Assembly: GCF_045689235.1 (NCBI RefSeq)
Contig: NZ_CP136864.1
Location: forward strand, 1,302,001-1,366,000
DNA: 64,000 nucleotides
Direction of reading: 5' to 3'
Source of the DNA: Congregibacter variabilis
GTDB lineage: Bacteria; Pseudomonadota; Gammaproteobacteria; Pseudomonadales; Halieaceae
Part shown: positions 9,120-17,598 of the stretch, in pieces
Numbering within the stretch: the stretch's first letter is position 1
Layout: every line of letters starts with the position of its first letter
The notes under the pieces: generated by a model
What the model saw: the letters and a program-made list of their open reading frames with translations, nothing else
Told to the model about the DNA's origin: nothing
The model's database searches: none
Made by a program: the position numbers and the translations under genes

Positions 9120-9844
9120 AGAGGTGCCCTTAGCTTTATGGATACGTGAAGTTGCGTTGACTTAAATGAATCAAAACCAGATTTTTCGGTGTCGACAGCA
9201 ATGGATACCGCGAATACCGAGTAGAGGCCGAAATCAGAGGAAACTCGATAGTTGAACACGCGCACAGCAGCGCCTGTACCCAGACTCGGATAGCACTGTT
9301 GTCTATTTGCAGAACTGTGGATGCTCTACTCATTATTTATAATTATGAATGCCTATTATCGTTATATCGGGCAAGGGGTTAACGTCTTTGCGTCACCTCC
9401 AAGCCTCGCACTACTAGTTAAAGTGAGGAACCCCCACAACACGCGTTCTTTAACTTTGCCCTAAAAAACGCGCGCTGGACAATCAAAGCTCCAATGGCAA
9501 TAAGCTGTGACACCCCTCTAACAGAGTGAACACTACCCGCCGGAAGAAGCTGTTTTCTAGGCATTTACGCTGAATGGGACTCAATAAGCGTCAAGATGGA
9601 TTTACACAGCAAACCGCAGCTCAATGCTGATGCGTATCGCGATTTGGGGTAATAATGCGCTGATTGGCGATGCCCTTGTAGACATGGAGTGAAAGCCGGG
9701 AAGTCATACCGCCAAAGGACCATCAGGACATCAAGAGCGCTTTTCGCCAAAGACACCACTGCGCTCTGCATATTACTGATTTTATTAACGAAAATTGCGC
9801 CACCGTACTCAGGGCAAAAGGCTGCCCGGAAGAGTTAGGGAGGA
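9120..9844. other. 725-bp intergenic region upstream of the TonB receptor
   Basis: No credible gene is seen: open frames here are short and have no family likeness. It holds an AT-rich patch (9333-9362) suited to a minus-strand promoter about 220 bp before the receptor start, and a perfect inverted repeat with 24-bp spacing, AGTTAAAG (9416-9423) and CTTTAACT (9448-9455), which could be an operator or the base of a stem. No regulator gene is adjacent. Confidence 0.4.
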
Positions 9845-10855
9845 CTAAACCCTACGTCGGCTTAGCAATAGCATCAGGCCCACACTGAGCAGCAAAACAG
9901 GCGCCGGTGCGGGTACCGGGGTTGCTGATTCCTCAGGATAAAAACCACCGCCGCCACGACTCTCACTGTTGGCAGGATCATTTGACCCAGTGCCACTATC
10001 TCCCCCAGTACTGCCGTCGCCTCCTGAGGCGCCGCCACCTTCGCTCTGCCCCGCTGGGCTGGAGAAGAATACGATACGAGTTTGTGGTAAATCGCCGAAC
10101 TCGCCGGGGCCCGATGAAAAGGATGGTGACTCCAAATCCCTTAGTAACTCACTGGAGGTTCGCACGCAGGGACTGACCACCAGGCCATCGCGCAGGCAAG
10201 GATCAAAGGCAATTGGGAGCGGGGCTCCAGGACGAAAGTTGCTGATTCGTGAACCGCCGGGCCCTGAAGCGTCGTCGGCAGTGGTAACAAACGCACTTGC
10301 AACCTCCAAGTCGCCGAACAAGGATTCGCCACCAAAGCTGCTTGGCGCCGGCGTGCCCCCAAACCCTGCAGCGGAGCCACCACCGAATCCGCTTAGGCCA
10401 GAAGCATTACCGCGCGAAGTCCCACCCCGACCGGCGGAGACTCGAGTGCCACGACCAAATCCAGAGGCTCGCACCCCAGATGGCTCAGACGTATTCAGGC
10501 CCGCCAGCAATTCAGAGGATCCTGGAAGTTGCCTTGCCTCTGTCGCAGGACTTACATAAGTATCGTCTCCAGCAAGTTCCTCAAGAACTGCGGAAGCGTC
10601 CGAATTTTTACTTTCTTTTGTTGATCGAACACTCGCAGTAGTTGTTTGCCCAGTGCCGGAGCGTATCGAATGTAAGGAATGATCAACGTCATGCGGCGTG
10701 TTATTTACTGCAGCATCAGGCTTCACCCGCTTATCCGAGGGCTGACTTGCAGGAGCGGCAACGGCGTACACTAGCGTAAGAAGCACGGTCACCCCCGCCA
10801 CCGCCACAGTAACAATTAGCTTTCTTTGACGTTTTAACGCGCTACGCCGACTCAT
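9845..10855 (-). CDS. Gly/Ser-rich exported protein with PEP-CTERM-like C-terminal tail
   Basis: A 336-residue protein of unknown function. The N-terminus (RRSALKRQRK, then LIVTVAVAGVTVLLTLVYAVAA) is a signal peptide or anchor. The middle is low-complexity, with repeated Gly-Phe-Gly units at about 130-175 and a Gly-Gly-Ser-Asp-rich stretch near 270-300. The last 25 residues have the three-part sorting layout: a VPAPAP motif, a hydrophobic helix (VLLLSVGLMLLL) and a basic end (SRRRV). This resembles PEP-CTERM signals cut by exosortase, with Ala in place of Glu in the motif. Two Cys (CLRDGLVVSPC) may form a disulphide. It lies 195 bp downstream of the cytochrome gene, same strand, possibly separately transcribed. 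Confidence 0.6.
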   Translation of the reverse strand: MSRRSALKRQRKLIVTVAVAGVTVLLTLVYAVAAPASQPSDKRVKPDAAVNNTPHDVDHSLHSIRSGTGQTTTASVRSTKESKNSDASAVLEELAGDDTYVSPATEARQLPGSSELLAGLNTSEPSGVRASGFGRGTRVSAGRGGTSRGNASGLSGFGGGSAAGFGGTPAPSSFGGESLFGDLEVASAFVTTADDASGPGGSRISNFRPGAPLPIAFDPCLRDGLVVSPCVRTSSELLRDLESPSFSSGPGEFGDLPQTRIVFFSSPAGQSEGGGASGGDGSTGGDSGTGSNDPANSESRGGGGFYPEESATPVPAPAPVLLLSVGLMLLLSRRRV

Positions 10856-11050
10856 CACTCAATTCCACGATTGTTCTAGTCGGAACAGAGTTTGCCTAGA
10901 GTAGAGGCGAGTTCGTATTCAATGTCTAAAGAAGTGTGTCCGGCGTCACGCGTAACTGCGCCTGGGTTCCCAAAGTGTGATCTGCGTCCCCTGAGGGACC
11001 TGGGAAGTGATGCTTGCAGCCACGGACGCTCCGATATCGAGAGTCACCAA

Positions 11051-12310
11051 TCAACGCTGTTTCGCCACCTGCTCTTCGGACACTGCTCCAGCCTCATGCC
11101 CCCAGGCACTGCGCATGTAGCTCAGTAATGCCGCCACCTGCTCATCGCTTAACTTGTTAGCGTAGGACTCCATTCGCTTCCAGCCCCTGGCCTGCCACTC
11201 GGTCGATGGTGCAGTCGTCGGTAGCTGGGCGCCGTACAGGGTAATGTTGATGAGCGACGAAGGATCCGCATCCAAAACCACAGGGCTCCCAATCACTGGG
11301 GGCCCGGTCTCTGGAGAACCCTCGCCGGTTGGCAGATGACAGGTGCCACAGTGAATGTCGTACTGCAAAGAGCCTGCTCGCACCAAAGCTTCTGAGGCTG
11401 GTTCGTCACTGTCCTGGGCATTCGCCGGCAAACTCTTGAGGTAGGTAGCCACGGCATCCACGTCGCTTTGGGATAAATGCCGGGTGCTGTTGACCACCAC
11501 ATTGTTCATGGGACCGAACACGCCCGCGCGCTCACTAAAACCGAGCTTCAGGTATTGAGCGATGTCCTCGTGGGACCACATGGCCAATCCGCTACTGTCA
11601 GAGGTCAGGTTTGAAGCAGACCAGACTGATGCCTTGCCCTCCACGCGTTCCGTATAGGCACTTCCAGTCATGGCAAGCTCAGTGTCTTTTGCGCCAAGGA
11701 AGTTACGCGGCGTATGACATTCGCTGCAGTGACCAAGACCCTCTACCAGGTAGGCTCCCCGATTCCACTCTTGCGACTCCGCCGCTTGAGGCTCGAGTCG
11801 ACCCTCAGTGAAATACATGGCCTTCCAAAGCCCCAGCGCCCACCTCTGGTCATAAGGGAAACTCAGATCATTCGCTGGCGGGTTGAACTTCACCGGTGTC
11901 ACAGTCTTCAGGTAGGCGTAAATAGCCGCAATATCCTCGTCCGAAACCTTGGTAAAAGAGGTATAGGGAAAAACCGGATACAGATGCGTTCCATCAGGGC
12001 GCTCGCCCCGCCTCATCGCCCCCGTGAACTCCTCGAGGCTCCAGTTGCCAATACCCGTTTCCGGGTCGGGAGTAATATTTGTGGAATACAGCGTCCCGAA
12101 GTCAGTTTCGAAGCCTAGTCCGCCGGCGAGCGCCTTACCATCCTCCGTCGTATGGCAGCTGACACAGTTGCCCGCGGTGCTTAAATACTCGCCCTTGCTT
12201 TGCAGCTCAGACAATGCAGCGGCGTCAGCAGCAGATGCTAACTGACCGGCGCCCAGACAAAGAACCGCCGCCAGCGCGGCACTGACAGTCTTCAAGAGTC
12301 CACGCTCCAT
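11051..12310 (-). CDS. Tri-haem cytochrome c (alcohol-dehydrogenase cytochrome subunit type)
   Basis: This 419-residue periplasmic protein starts with a signal peptide ending ASAAD and carries three haem c motifs: CVSCH (about 49-53), CSECH (about 195) and CGTCH (about 323). Their spacing and the FETDFGTLYSTNITPD, FTGAMRRGERPDGTHLYPVFPY and ARGAYL-like segments match the three-domain cytochrome subunit of membrane-bound alcohol, aldehyde, gluconate and nicotinate dehydrogenases, which passes electrons to quinone or oxidase. No catalytic dehydrogenase subunit (PQQ, GMC or molybdenum type) is nearby, so its donor is probably another protein of this cluster. Its start overlaps the HiPIP gene by 19 bp, which suggests translational coupling. 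Confidence 0.88.
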   Translation of the reverse strand: MERGLLKTVSAALAAVLCLGAGQLASAADAAALSELQSKGEYLSTAGNCVSCHTTEDGKALAGGLGFETDFGTLYSTNITPDPETGIGNWSLEEFTGAMRRGERPDGTHLYPVFPYTSFTKVSDEDIAAIYAYLKTVTPVKFNPPANDLSFPYDQRWALGLWKAMYFTEGRLEPQAAESQEWNRGAYLVEGLGHCSECHTPRNFLGAKDTELAMTGSAYTERVEGKASVWSASNLTSDSSGLAMWSHEDIAQYLKLGFSERAGVFGPMNNVVVNSTRHLSQSDVDAVATYLKSLPANAQDSDEPASEALVRAGSLQYDIHCGTCHLPTGEGSPETGPPVIGSPVVLDADPSSLINITLYGAQLPTTAPSTEWQARGWKRMESYANKLSDEQVAALLSYMRSAWGHEAGAVSEEQVAKQR

Positions 12311-12624
12311 GAATCACAATAGCCACCGGGGTTCACCAACTCACCGGCAAATATCTCGCAGCTTCCACAGCCGCCACCGCCATCCTTCGCCCCGTGAAAG
12401 AACTCGCACGCCGCACAGGTTTTCGCCGAATCTGAAGATATCTCCGTGTACTTAAGCGTTCGTCGCACGCTCTCCTGTGCAGAACTCATACTGCCGGGAT
12501 CGGCGCAGACAAGTGCATCATCGCCGTCGCTTTCGCAGGCGGCCAAGGCCGCTACAATGCCTGTGACCATGGGTATCTGCAGCCCTCGTAAAAGAACGGT
12601 TCGCCGAGAGAGATTCTTGTCCAT
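12292..12624 (-). CDS. High-potential iron-sulfur protein (HiPIP), Tat-exported lipoprotein
   Basis: The 110-residue product carries a twin-arginine signal (SRRTVLLRG), a hydrophobic stretch and a lipobox-like LAAC, so the mature protein is probably lipid-anchored in the periplasm. The [4Fe-4S] Cys pattern is clear: CAAC, then CEIF, then GYCDSW; the last part fits the HiPIP signature C-x7-V-x3-G-Y-C-x2-W. HiPIPs are one-electron periplasmic carriers. ATG 12624 follows AGGGG; an upstream GTG/TTG start would spoil the Tat signal. Its overlap with the tri-haem cytochrome gene points to those two exchanging electrons. Confidence 0.9.
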   Translation of the reverse strand: MDKNLSRRTVLLRGLQIPMVTGIVAALAACESDGDDALVCADPGSMSSAQESVRRTLKYTEISSDSAKTCAACEFFHGAKDGGGGCGSCEIFAGELVNPGGYCDSWSVDS

Positions 12625-12714
12625 GTCTAACCCCTGTTGAGCATTTGGCACGCAGCGCGACTCACCCACCGCGATAAGTATCGATAGTCTGAAGTGCGAT
12701 GACTCCAGAAAAAA

Positions 12715-13566
12715 TTAGCGACCGGCGGCAAGCTTGCCTAATCGAATAGCTTCGTTGGACTCAGGTCCGTACGCCAGTAAACCCAGGAAGCCCTGCTCCA
12801 CCCGACCCGCTACTGATTCCGGACTAACGGTCGTGAGATTGGGCTTGCCCACACGTTTACTCTGTGCGAGAACCTGCATGTTGATCGCCTCAGCGGCCTC
12901 TCGGTCGCCACCCAGGGCACTTGTAAGGCTACCGATGCCACACACCAGCGCACTAAAACCCTGAATATTTGCGATCTCTTCGAGTTCGGCGAACACATCC
13001 GGGTCTTCGATAATCAACATCGCAACAATGTCACCACCCGGATTATCAGGAGACCACACATTGGCACCGGCAAAGAACGACACCGCGGTGCGCGCCTCAT
13101 CGGCACTCATGACATGCGGAATCACCACCCCATTGGCACCCATGGCCAAAAGCTCCTTGACGCGCTCTCGGGCCGCGTCTTCGCCGTCGACAGAAATAGG
13201 AGGGATACGGACCAGCAAAGGCAGGGCATTGTCTGTACCCGCCTGGGCAATACCAGTAGCTACGTCCCGAGCAGAAGTTGCATCGTAATGCTGCTCAAGA
13301 CTCAGAAAAGCAAAATCAAGCAAATCATTGGTGGCAAGGTCCAGGCCTGTTTGCACGGTGTAAGGAGGAGATGCAGCGTCATCGCCCGTAGCTTGCGCAT
13401 GCTGTGTCACGTATTGTCCAAAAGCCGGCCGCCCGGACTCCCACAGCTCAATAAGACTACGATCACCTACCGTCTGTGATTTGCTTTGCTGCGCGACACT
13501 GGCGATGGATACAAAAGAACACAGCGCATATACCACTGCTGTAAGAACAAACCGTCGACCCTTCAT
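12715..13566 (-). CDS. Exported HpcH/HpaI aldolase-like protein with altered metal site
   Basis: A 283-residue protein with a clear Sec signal peptide (MKGRRFVLTAVVYALC... ending VAQQ), unusual because HpcH/HpaI aldolases are normally cytoplasmic. The TIM-barrel landmarks can be lined up with the HpaI-type aldolase at 58714: the His in LSLEQHYD, Arg in LLVRIP, the GANGVVIPHVMSADEAR strand and Glu in IIED. The second metal ligand, Asp in the canonical GPxDL, is missing: the segment reads GIGSL. It is therefore either a non-aldolase binding protein or uses altered chemistry. It lies 91 bp upstream of the HiPIP gene and 59 bp after the unknown exported protein. Confidence 0.75.
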   Translation of the reverse strand: MKGRRFVLTAVVYALCSFVSIASVAQQSKSQTVGDRSLIELWESGRPAFGQYVTQHAQATGDDAASPPYTVQTGLDLATNDLLDFAFLSLEQHYDATSARDVATGIAQAGTDNALPLLVRIPPISVDGEDAARERVKELLAMGANGVVIPHVMSADEARTAVSFFAGANVWSPDNPGGDIVAMLIIEDPDVFAELEEIANIQGFSALVCGIGSLTSALGGDREAAEAINMQVLAQSKRVGKPNLTTVSPESVAGRVEQGFLGLLAYGPESNEAIRLGKLAAGR

Positions 13567-13624
13567 ACACTGCTCCCGAGCTTTCCCAGACGCCCTATAG
13601 TCAGGCTGGAGGAAATGATGTGTT

Positions 13625-14749
13625 TTAGCGTTGTGCCGTCGTTAACTCTGTCGCCTCTTCGTCGGGATGCAGGATGTGTACCTGATGAAGCACCACATCC
13701 ACCGCCGAAGAAATCGCAGTGTTAGCACCCGTATCGGGATCCGGATAGCCATCAGCCAATCGCTTCATTGCACGGTACAGCGATGCCGCCGATAGCTGGC
13801 CATAGCTTTGGTGATGCGTTGTCCAGTTTCTATTTAAACGATGGTTGTACTGTTCGACATCCACATACCCTGCCAGTAAACCCTTTGCAGTTGTTGGCGT
13901 CAGCGTAAGCTTGAGCTGGAAATCACGGAACACATGAAAGCCACCGCCAATGCCCGGGAACGACCAGGGGAACTTGGTGCGCTCTGTGGGCTGTGTGGTC
14001 AATACACCATCAACGATTTTGCCCTGCACTTCCTGAATAAAGCTCTGGCCCCAGCGGACGTCTACGCGTTGGGTGCCACCAGCGACAAAGCCCTTGCCCG
14101 AGGCATCAGAGACAAGGTCGTCAAGCCCACGATAAAAAGTAACCGTGACATTGTCGTCGTTGCTCAGATCATCAACGCCAGTTAACTCAAACATCCATCG
14201 ATTGTAGGCGTTGCCGTACATAAACAAGTTAGAGAAGTGATAGAAAGCACCATCGGGGCCCCGGTAAATGGGGATGCAGGCCAGAGCTCTATTCAGCTGA
14301 TTGTCGATACCCTCTTCGCCTTCGGGGCTGAGGTAATCCTCGTCGCTGACCTTGGCATCCAGATTAACGCCATAGGCCGTGGAACCGGCGCCATCATAAA
14401 AAGGGAACGGCTCCTCGGAGGTTTCAAGATGAAAGCGACGACCCTCTCGCATTAGCCGGGTATCAACCTCGGTGCGCACAACACCCTCTTGCTCAGGAAA
14501 GAGTTCGTCGAACTGTTCCCGCGGTCCGATGTTAAATCCCTCGGGACACTCAGCATTGGCGTCATCCGTTTGATACAGCGACCAATGCCGCTCCGTCAGC
14601 ACGTAACCAATACGACCACCCGCCACAGCTTCGGCGCTGGCTGCGTTTATCATCACTGAAGATGATAGCGCCAAGGGCAGCGTAATCGACAACACCTTAA
14701 GTCTTCTCAAAGCAGGCGTCGCAGTTTTTTTGGCTTCACAAAATGGCAT
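13625..14749 (-). CDS. Exported protein of unknown function in the DUF1592/DUF1552 cluster
   Basis: No family is recognised with confidence. The 374-residue product has a signal peptide (LKVLSITLPLALSSSVMINAASA). The mature part begins GRIGYVLTERHWSLYQ and is rich in aromatic residues, with WGQSFIQEVQGKIVDG, FPWSFPGIGGGFHVF and a C-terminal YGQLSAASLYRAMKRLADGYPDPDTG. Two Cys (AECPEGF and ACIPIY) could pair. No haem motif or catalytic signature was seen. It sits between the secreted-repeat gene (38 bp) and the exported aldolase-like gene (58 bp) on the same strand, so it belongs to the same unit and probably works in the periplasm or at the surface. Confidence 0.65.
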   Translation of the reverse strand: MPFCEAKKTATPALRRLKVLSITLPLALSSSVMINAASAEAVAGGRIGYVLTERHWSLYQTDDANAECPEGFNIGPREQFDELFPEQEGVVRTEVDTRLMREGRRFHLETSEEPFPFYDGAGSTAYGVNLDAKVSDEDYLSPEGEEGIDNQLNRALACIPIYRGPDGAFYHFSNLFMYGNAYNRWMFELTGVDDLSNDDNVTVTFYRGLDDLVSDASGKGFVAGGTQRVDVRWGQSFIQEVQGKIVDGVLTTQPTERTKFPWSFPGIGGGFHVFRDFQLKLTLTPTTAKGLLAGYVDVEQYNHRLNRNWTTHHQSYGQLSAASLYRAMKRLADGYPDPDTGANTAISSAVDVVLHQVHILHPDEEATELTTAQR

Positions 14750-14787
14750 TGATTATCTCTCCTGAGCGCTCGGCACTCACTTTAACT

Positions 14788-16260
14788 TCATCGACGAAAC
14801 GCGTTCTCACCAAAGTCATCGCGCAGGACAAAAGCTTTGTAGCCATTGCGACGCCCGGTAAACTCACCGATTCCATCTCCGTTAGTCACACCGGGCTCTT
14901 TATCACCACGGTAGGTGTAAACAGGCCGCGCGCGGTAAGCCCAAACATGGATCGCATTGGTGCCACCCTCTGCCGCATGGCGTCCCGTCTGGGGATCGAT
15001 AGCCATTACAGTCCAAAGACTGCTCTCGCTTTTAGCATCAGGCTTTGCATGAACATAGGGGAAAGTCTCGCGGCACAAATCCGGGTCACCATTGCCACAG
15101 ATAGCCATGCGATATTCCTGGGCTGAGTCCGGGTGATCACAGGCCAGTTGAGCAAACGAATCATCACGGCAGTTATACAGATAGATAGTCCTGCCTCGGG
15201 AATCCCCAAGTACATGACCACCAAATTCGACTTCTTGCACGGTGAACTCGGCAGGCGGAATGACCGCGCGCTGCGTGTAAACATTGTGCCAGGTCGGATT
15301 GCGCCAATCAGGTACGTCGCTGCCAACAAAACTGCGGATACCAGGGTCGTTGTTATAGGTGTAAAGCGGTTTACCGCGAAACGCCCATTGGTTCAAACCC
15401 GAGGCCTGCTTGACTATCCCCCAGTCGCCTCTACTCATAGCGATTTCTGGCGCGGGCACCGGTGTCCAGTCTCTTAAACACTGCTTATCGCAATTCGCCG
15501 TATTGGGCGTGTCGCCATCGCGGGTGTAAACAGAGTATTCCTCTTTGGTAACCAGTAGACGCCCCGTCGTGCTCTGAACAACTTTGAACCCCGCCGGTAC
15601 ATCTGGTGGAGGCCCTACGGGCTCGCGCACGATACCTCCGTCACGCACCGATTTAATTTTTGAGCCTCCCAAGGCGTCGCCGGGCGTCTGATCCAAATGG
15701 GAGGTATACAGCGGATATCCGTCATAGGCCCATTGCCTAGTACCATCAGCTCGCGCTGTTAAGGTCCATTTACCCACCTCTTTTGCGTCTTCAGATGCAA
15801 GCAGCGGCGGCCACACCTGGGCGCAGCTCAGCCGTTCATCTGCATCAGGTAGCAACAGCCCAGGGGGGTAGGGACTCATTAAGCCTGCGGACTCGGTGAG
15901 AACCTCATCAGTACAGTTAGACGGGCCATCTTTTCTGTCGCCGGTAGAGCCATTGCGCAGAGCACCCAGAGGCCACTTGTACAATGTGCGCCCTTGCTCA
16001 TCGACGTACACAGGACCCTCCAGAGCGCTAATGAGCACCCCAATACCTTCTGGCCTGAGCTCGTCGATGTACGCTTCTTTTGCGTCACTGCTTACAGATT
16101 GCCAGTACCTGGAAGCATTGGAGGCATCGATTTGGGTGTCGGCGCGGGCATCGATCACAGCGAACTGACCAGCACAGATCATAGCGAGCGCTGCCAGAAC
16201 ACGTTGATGCGCCGTAGCAAATATCGCGAAGCGATTCGGCATTACGGTAAAAGCGTTCAC
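14788..16260 (-). CDS. Exported COG4315-type 'secreted repeat' protein
   Basis: A 490-residue exported protein with about three copies of a two-part unit. The first part is a D..GRTLY-type strand followed by paired Cys (for example EQGRTLY, KEEYSVY and SRGRTIYLY). The second part is a W-A-[YF]-x-G/A-[KYR]-P-[LV]-Y-T strand (WAYDGYPLYTS, WAFRGKPLYTY, WAYRARPVYTY) followed by D.xPG. This is the Secreted_repeat (COG4315) architecture, of unknown function. Conserved Cys and aromatic residues suggest a disulphide-rich, possibly ligand- or electron-related fold. The GTG start at 16260 directly follows the DUF1552 stop (TGA then GTG), implying coupled translation. An in-frame ATG at 16242 is an alternative. 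Confidence 0.75.
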   Translation of the reverse strand: MNAFTVMPNRFAIFATAHQRVLAALAMICAGQFAVIDARADTQIDASNASRYWQSVSSDAKEAYIDELRPEGIGVLISALEGPVYVDEQGRTLYKWPLGALRNGSTGDRKDGPSNCTDEVLTESAGLMSPYPPGLLLPDADERLSCAQVWPPLLASEDAKEVGKWTLTARADGTRQWAYDGYPLYTSHLDQTPGDALGGSKIKSVRDGGIVREPVGPPPDVPAGFKVVQSTTGRLLVTKEEYSVYTRDGDTPNTANCDKQCLRDWTPVPAPEIAMSRGDWGIVKQASGLNQWAFRGKPLYTYNNDPGIRSFVGSDVPDWRNPTWHNVYTQRAVIPPAEFTVQEVEFGGHVLGDSRGRTIYLYNCRDDSFAQLACDHPDSAQEYRMAICGNGDPDLCRETFPYVHAKPDAKSESSLWTVMAIDPQTGRHAAEGGTNAIHVWAYRARPVYTYRGDKEPGVTNGDGIGEFTGRRNGYKAFVLRDDFGENAFRR

Positions 16261-17598
16261 TCAGGCTACAACCTCAGCAATCACTTCGGAGCTCTCGTTA
16301 CTCAAGGTACCCCAGGACGGTGTGTCTACGCCCAAGGTTCGCAAAGCCGTATAACCAACCTGGGCAACAGAGCCACCGCCTAAATCAATATGCCGGCCAC
16401 TCTTAACTTTACCGCCAGCACGACCTGCCAAGAACACCGGCATTCCGTCAATCGCATGGGTTCGGGCGTAACCGACATCTGTGGTGCCCAGGATTAACAC
16501 GTTGTCCAGCAGCGTGCCGTCTCCCTCAGGCACGGCTTTAAACGCCTGAACAAAATCGGCCCAGGACTCCATGGCGCGGCGCGTGAACCAGGAGGCGTGA
16601 TGCTGATAGCCCACAGCCTCATCCACGGGCTCTTCGTGGGTGCAGGTGTGATGCGGCTTGGGATAGCCTGGCTTGATGATGGACGAAAATGCCGCGGAGT
16701 AGGTCATGTTGAAAACCCGCGTCTGATCACAGGCCACGGCCATCACCATAAGCTCAGTCATCATTTGATGGCGCAGCTTCACCGCATCAGCGGACTTATC
16801 CATAAGCGGATTCACCGGCGCCTCTGTCGGGGCCACGCAGGAAGCGATGGGCTCCGGCTTGGTCAGGCGCTGATCAAACTGCTTTTCTAGCTGACGTAAA
16901 CCGGTGAAGTACTGATCGAGGCGCTGGCGATCTGCAGCGCCCAAAGACTTCATCATGGAACGCGACTGATCCATCACGCCAGAAAGCACGCTTCTGCGGG
17001 CGATCAATCGAGGATCCAGATTAAACTCAGACGCATTAGGGTCCTGAAATTCCAGACCGAACAGACGATTATAAAACTGCAGGGGCGACCACTCCGGCGC
17101 ATTAGGTGTTGCCGCATTTAAAAAACTATAGGTGTCCCGCGCATCAGCGGTCGCCGTGGCAGTCAGGGAGCTAAAGCGCGTGGCACGACCAATTTGCTTG
17201 GCGACCGTCACGTCAATGGTTTCGGCAGGCACCACATTTGAGTCTTCCGGCGCAACGCCGGTTCTAGACACTACCCAGCCGGTAAAGTGATTGTTATTTG
17301 GCGAAGAGTCAGGGAATGCCGACCCATTGGTAAACAGGTTGATGTCGTCTCGAACCGGCTCCCAGGCAGCAATCTCCTCGGGTAGGTCGTAGTTGGCACC
17401 GGTCTTTTTAGGTACAAAAATCTCAGAGGTGCCACCCAGCCCGTACCCCCAGGTACCAAAACGCACGGGCATCGGCCTTCCCGACGCCAAGGCCGTACCA
17501 CTTCCATTCAAGAAAGCTTCCAGGAACGGCAGCGCCACCGACACGCCCACACCGTTGACCATGCCTTTTAATAAACGACGTCTATTAAACTTACTCAT
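16261..17598 (-). CDS. DUF1552 family protein, Tat-exported
   Basis: The 445-residue protein begins MSKFNRRRLLKG, a twin-arginine signal, followed by a hydrophobic region ending near SGTALASG. The family text is clear: LPFLEAF, FGTWGYGLGG, LFTNGSAFPDSSPNNNHFTG, then SLGAADRQRLDQYFTGLRQLEKQ, and TRVFNMTYSAAFS with HHTCTHEE, and LIL GTTDVGYARTH. DUF1552 proteins almost always accompany DUF1592/DUF1588 cytochrome-like proteins in planctomycetes, myxobacteria and marine gammaproteobacteria. They resemble alkaline-phosphatase-fold sulfatase relatives (DUF1501), but no function is proven. ATG 17598 overlaps the preceding stop (TGATG) after GGAGAG, so translation is coupled to the DUF1592 gene. Confidence 0.88.
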   Translation of the reverse strand: MSKFNRRRLLKGMVNGVGVSVALPFLEAFLNGSGTALASGRPMPVRFGTWGYGLGGTSEIFVPKKTGANYDLPEEIAAWEPVRDDINLFTNGSAFPDSSPNNNHFTGWVVSRTGVAPEDSNVVPAETIDVTVAKQIGRATRFSSLTATATADARDTYSFLNAATPNAPEWSPLQFYNRLFGLEFQDPNASEFNLDPRLIARRSVLSGVMDQSRSMMKSLGAADRQRLDQYFTGLRQLEKQFDQRLTKPEPIASCVAPTEAPVNPLMDKSADAVKLRHQMMTELMVMAVACDQTRVFNMTYSAAFSSIIKPGYPKPHHTCTHEEPVDEAVGYQHHASWFTRRAMESWADFVQAFKAVPEGDGTLLDNVLILGTTDVGYARTHAIDGMPVFLAGRAGGKVKSGRHIDLGGGSVAQVGYTALRTLGVDTPSWGTLSNESSEVIAEVVA

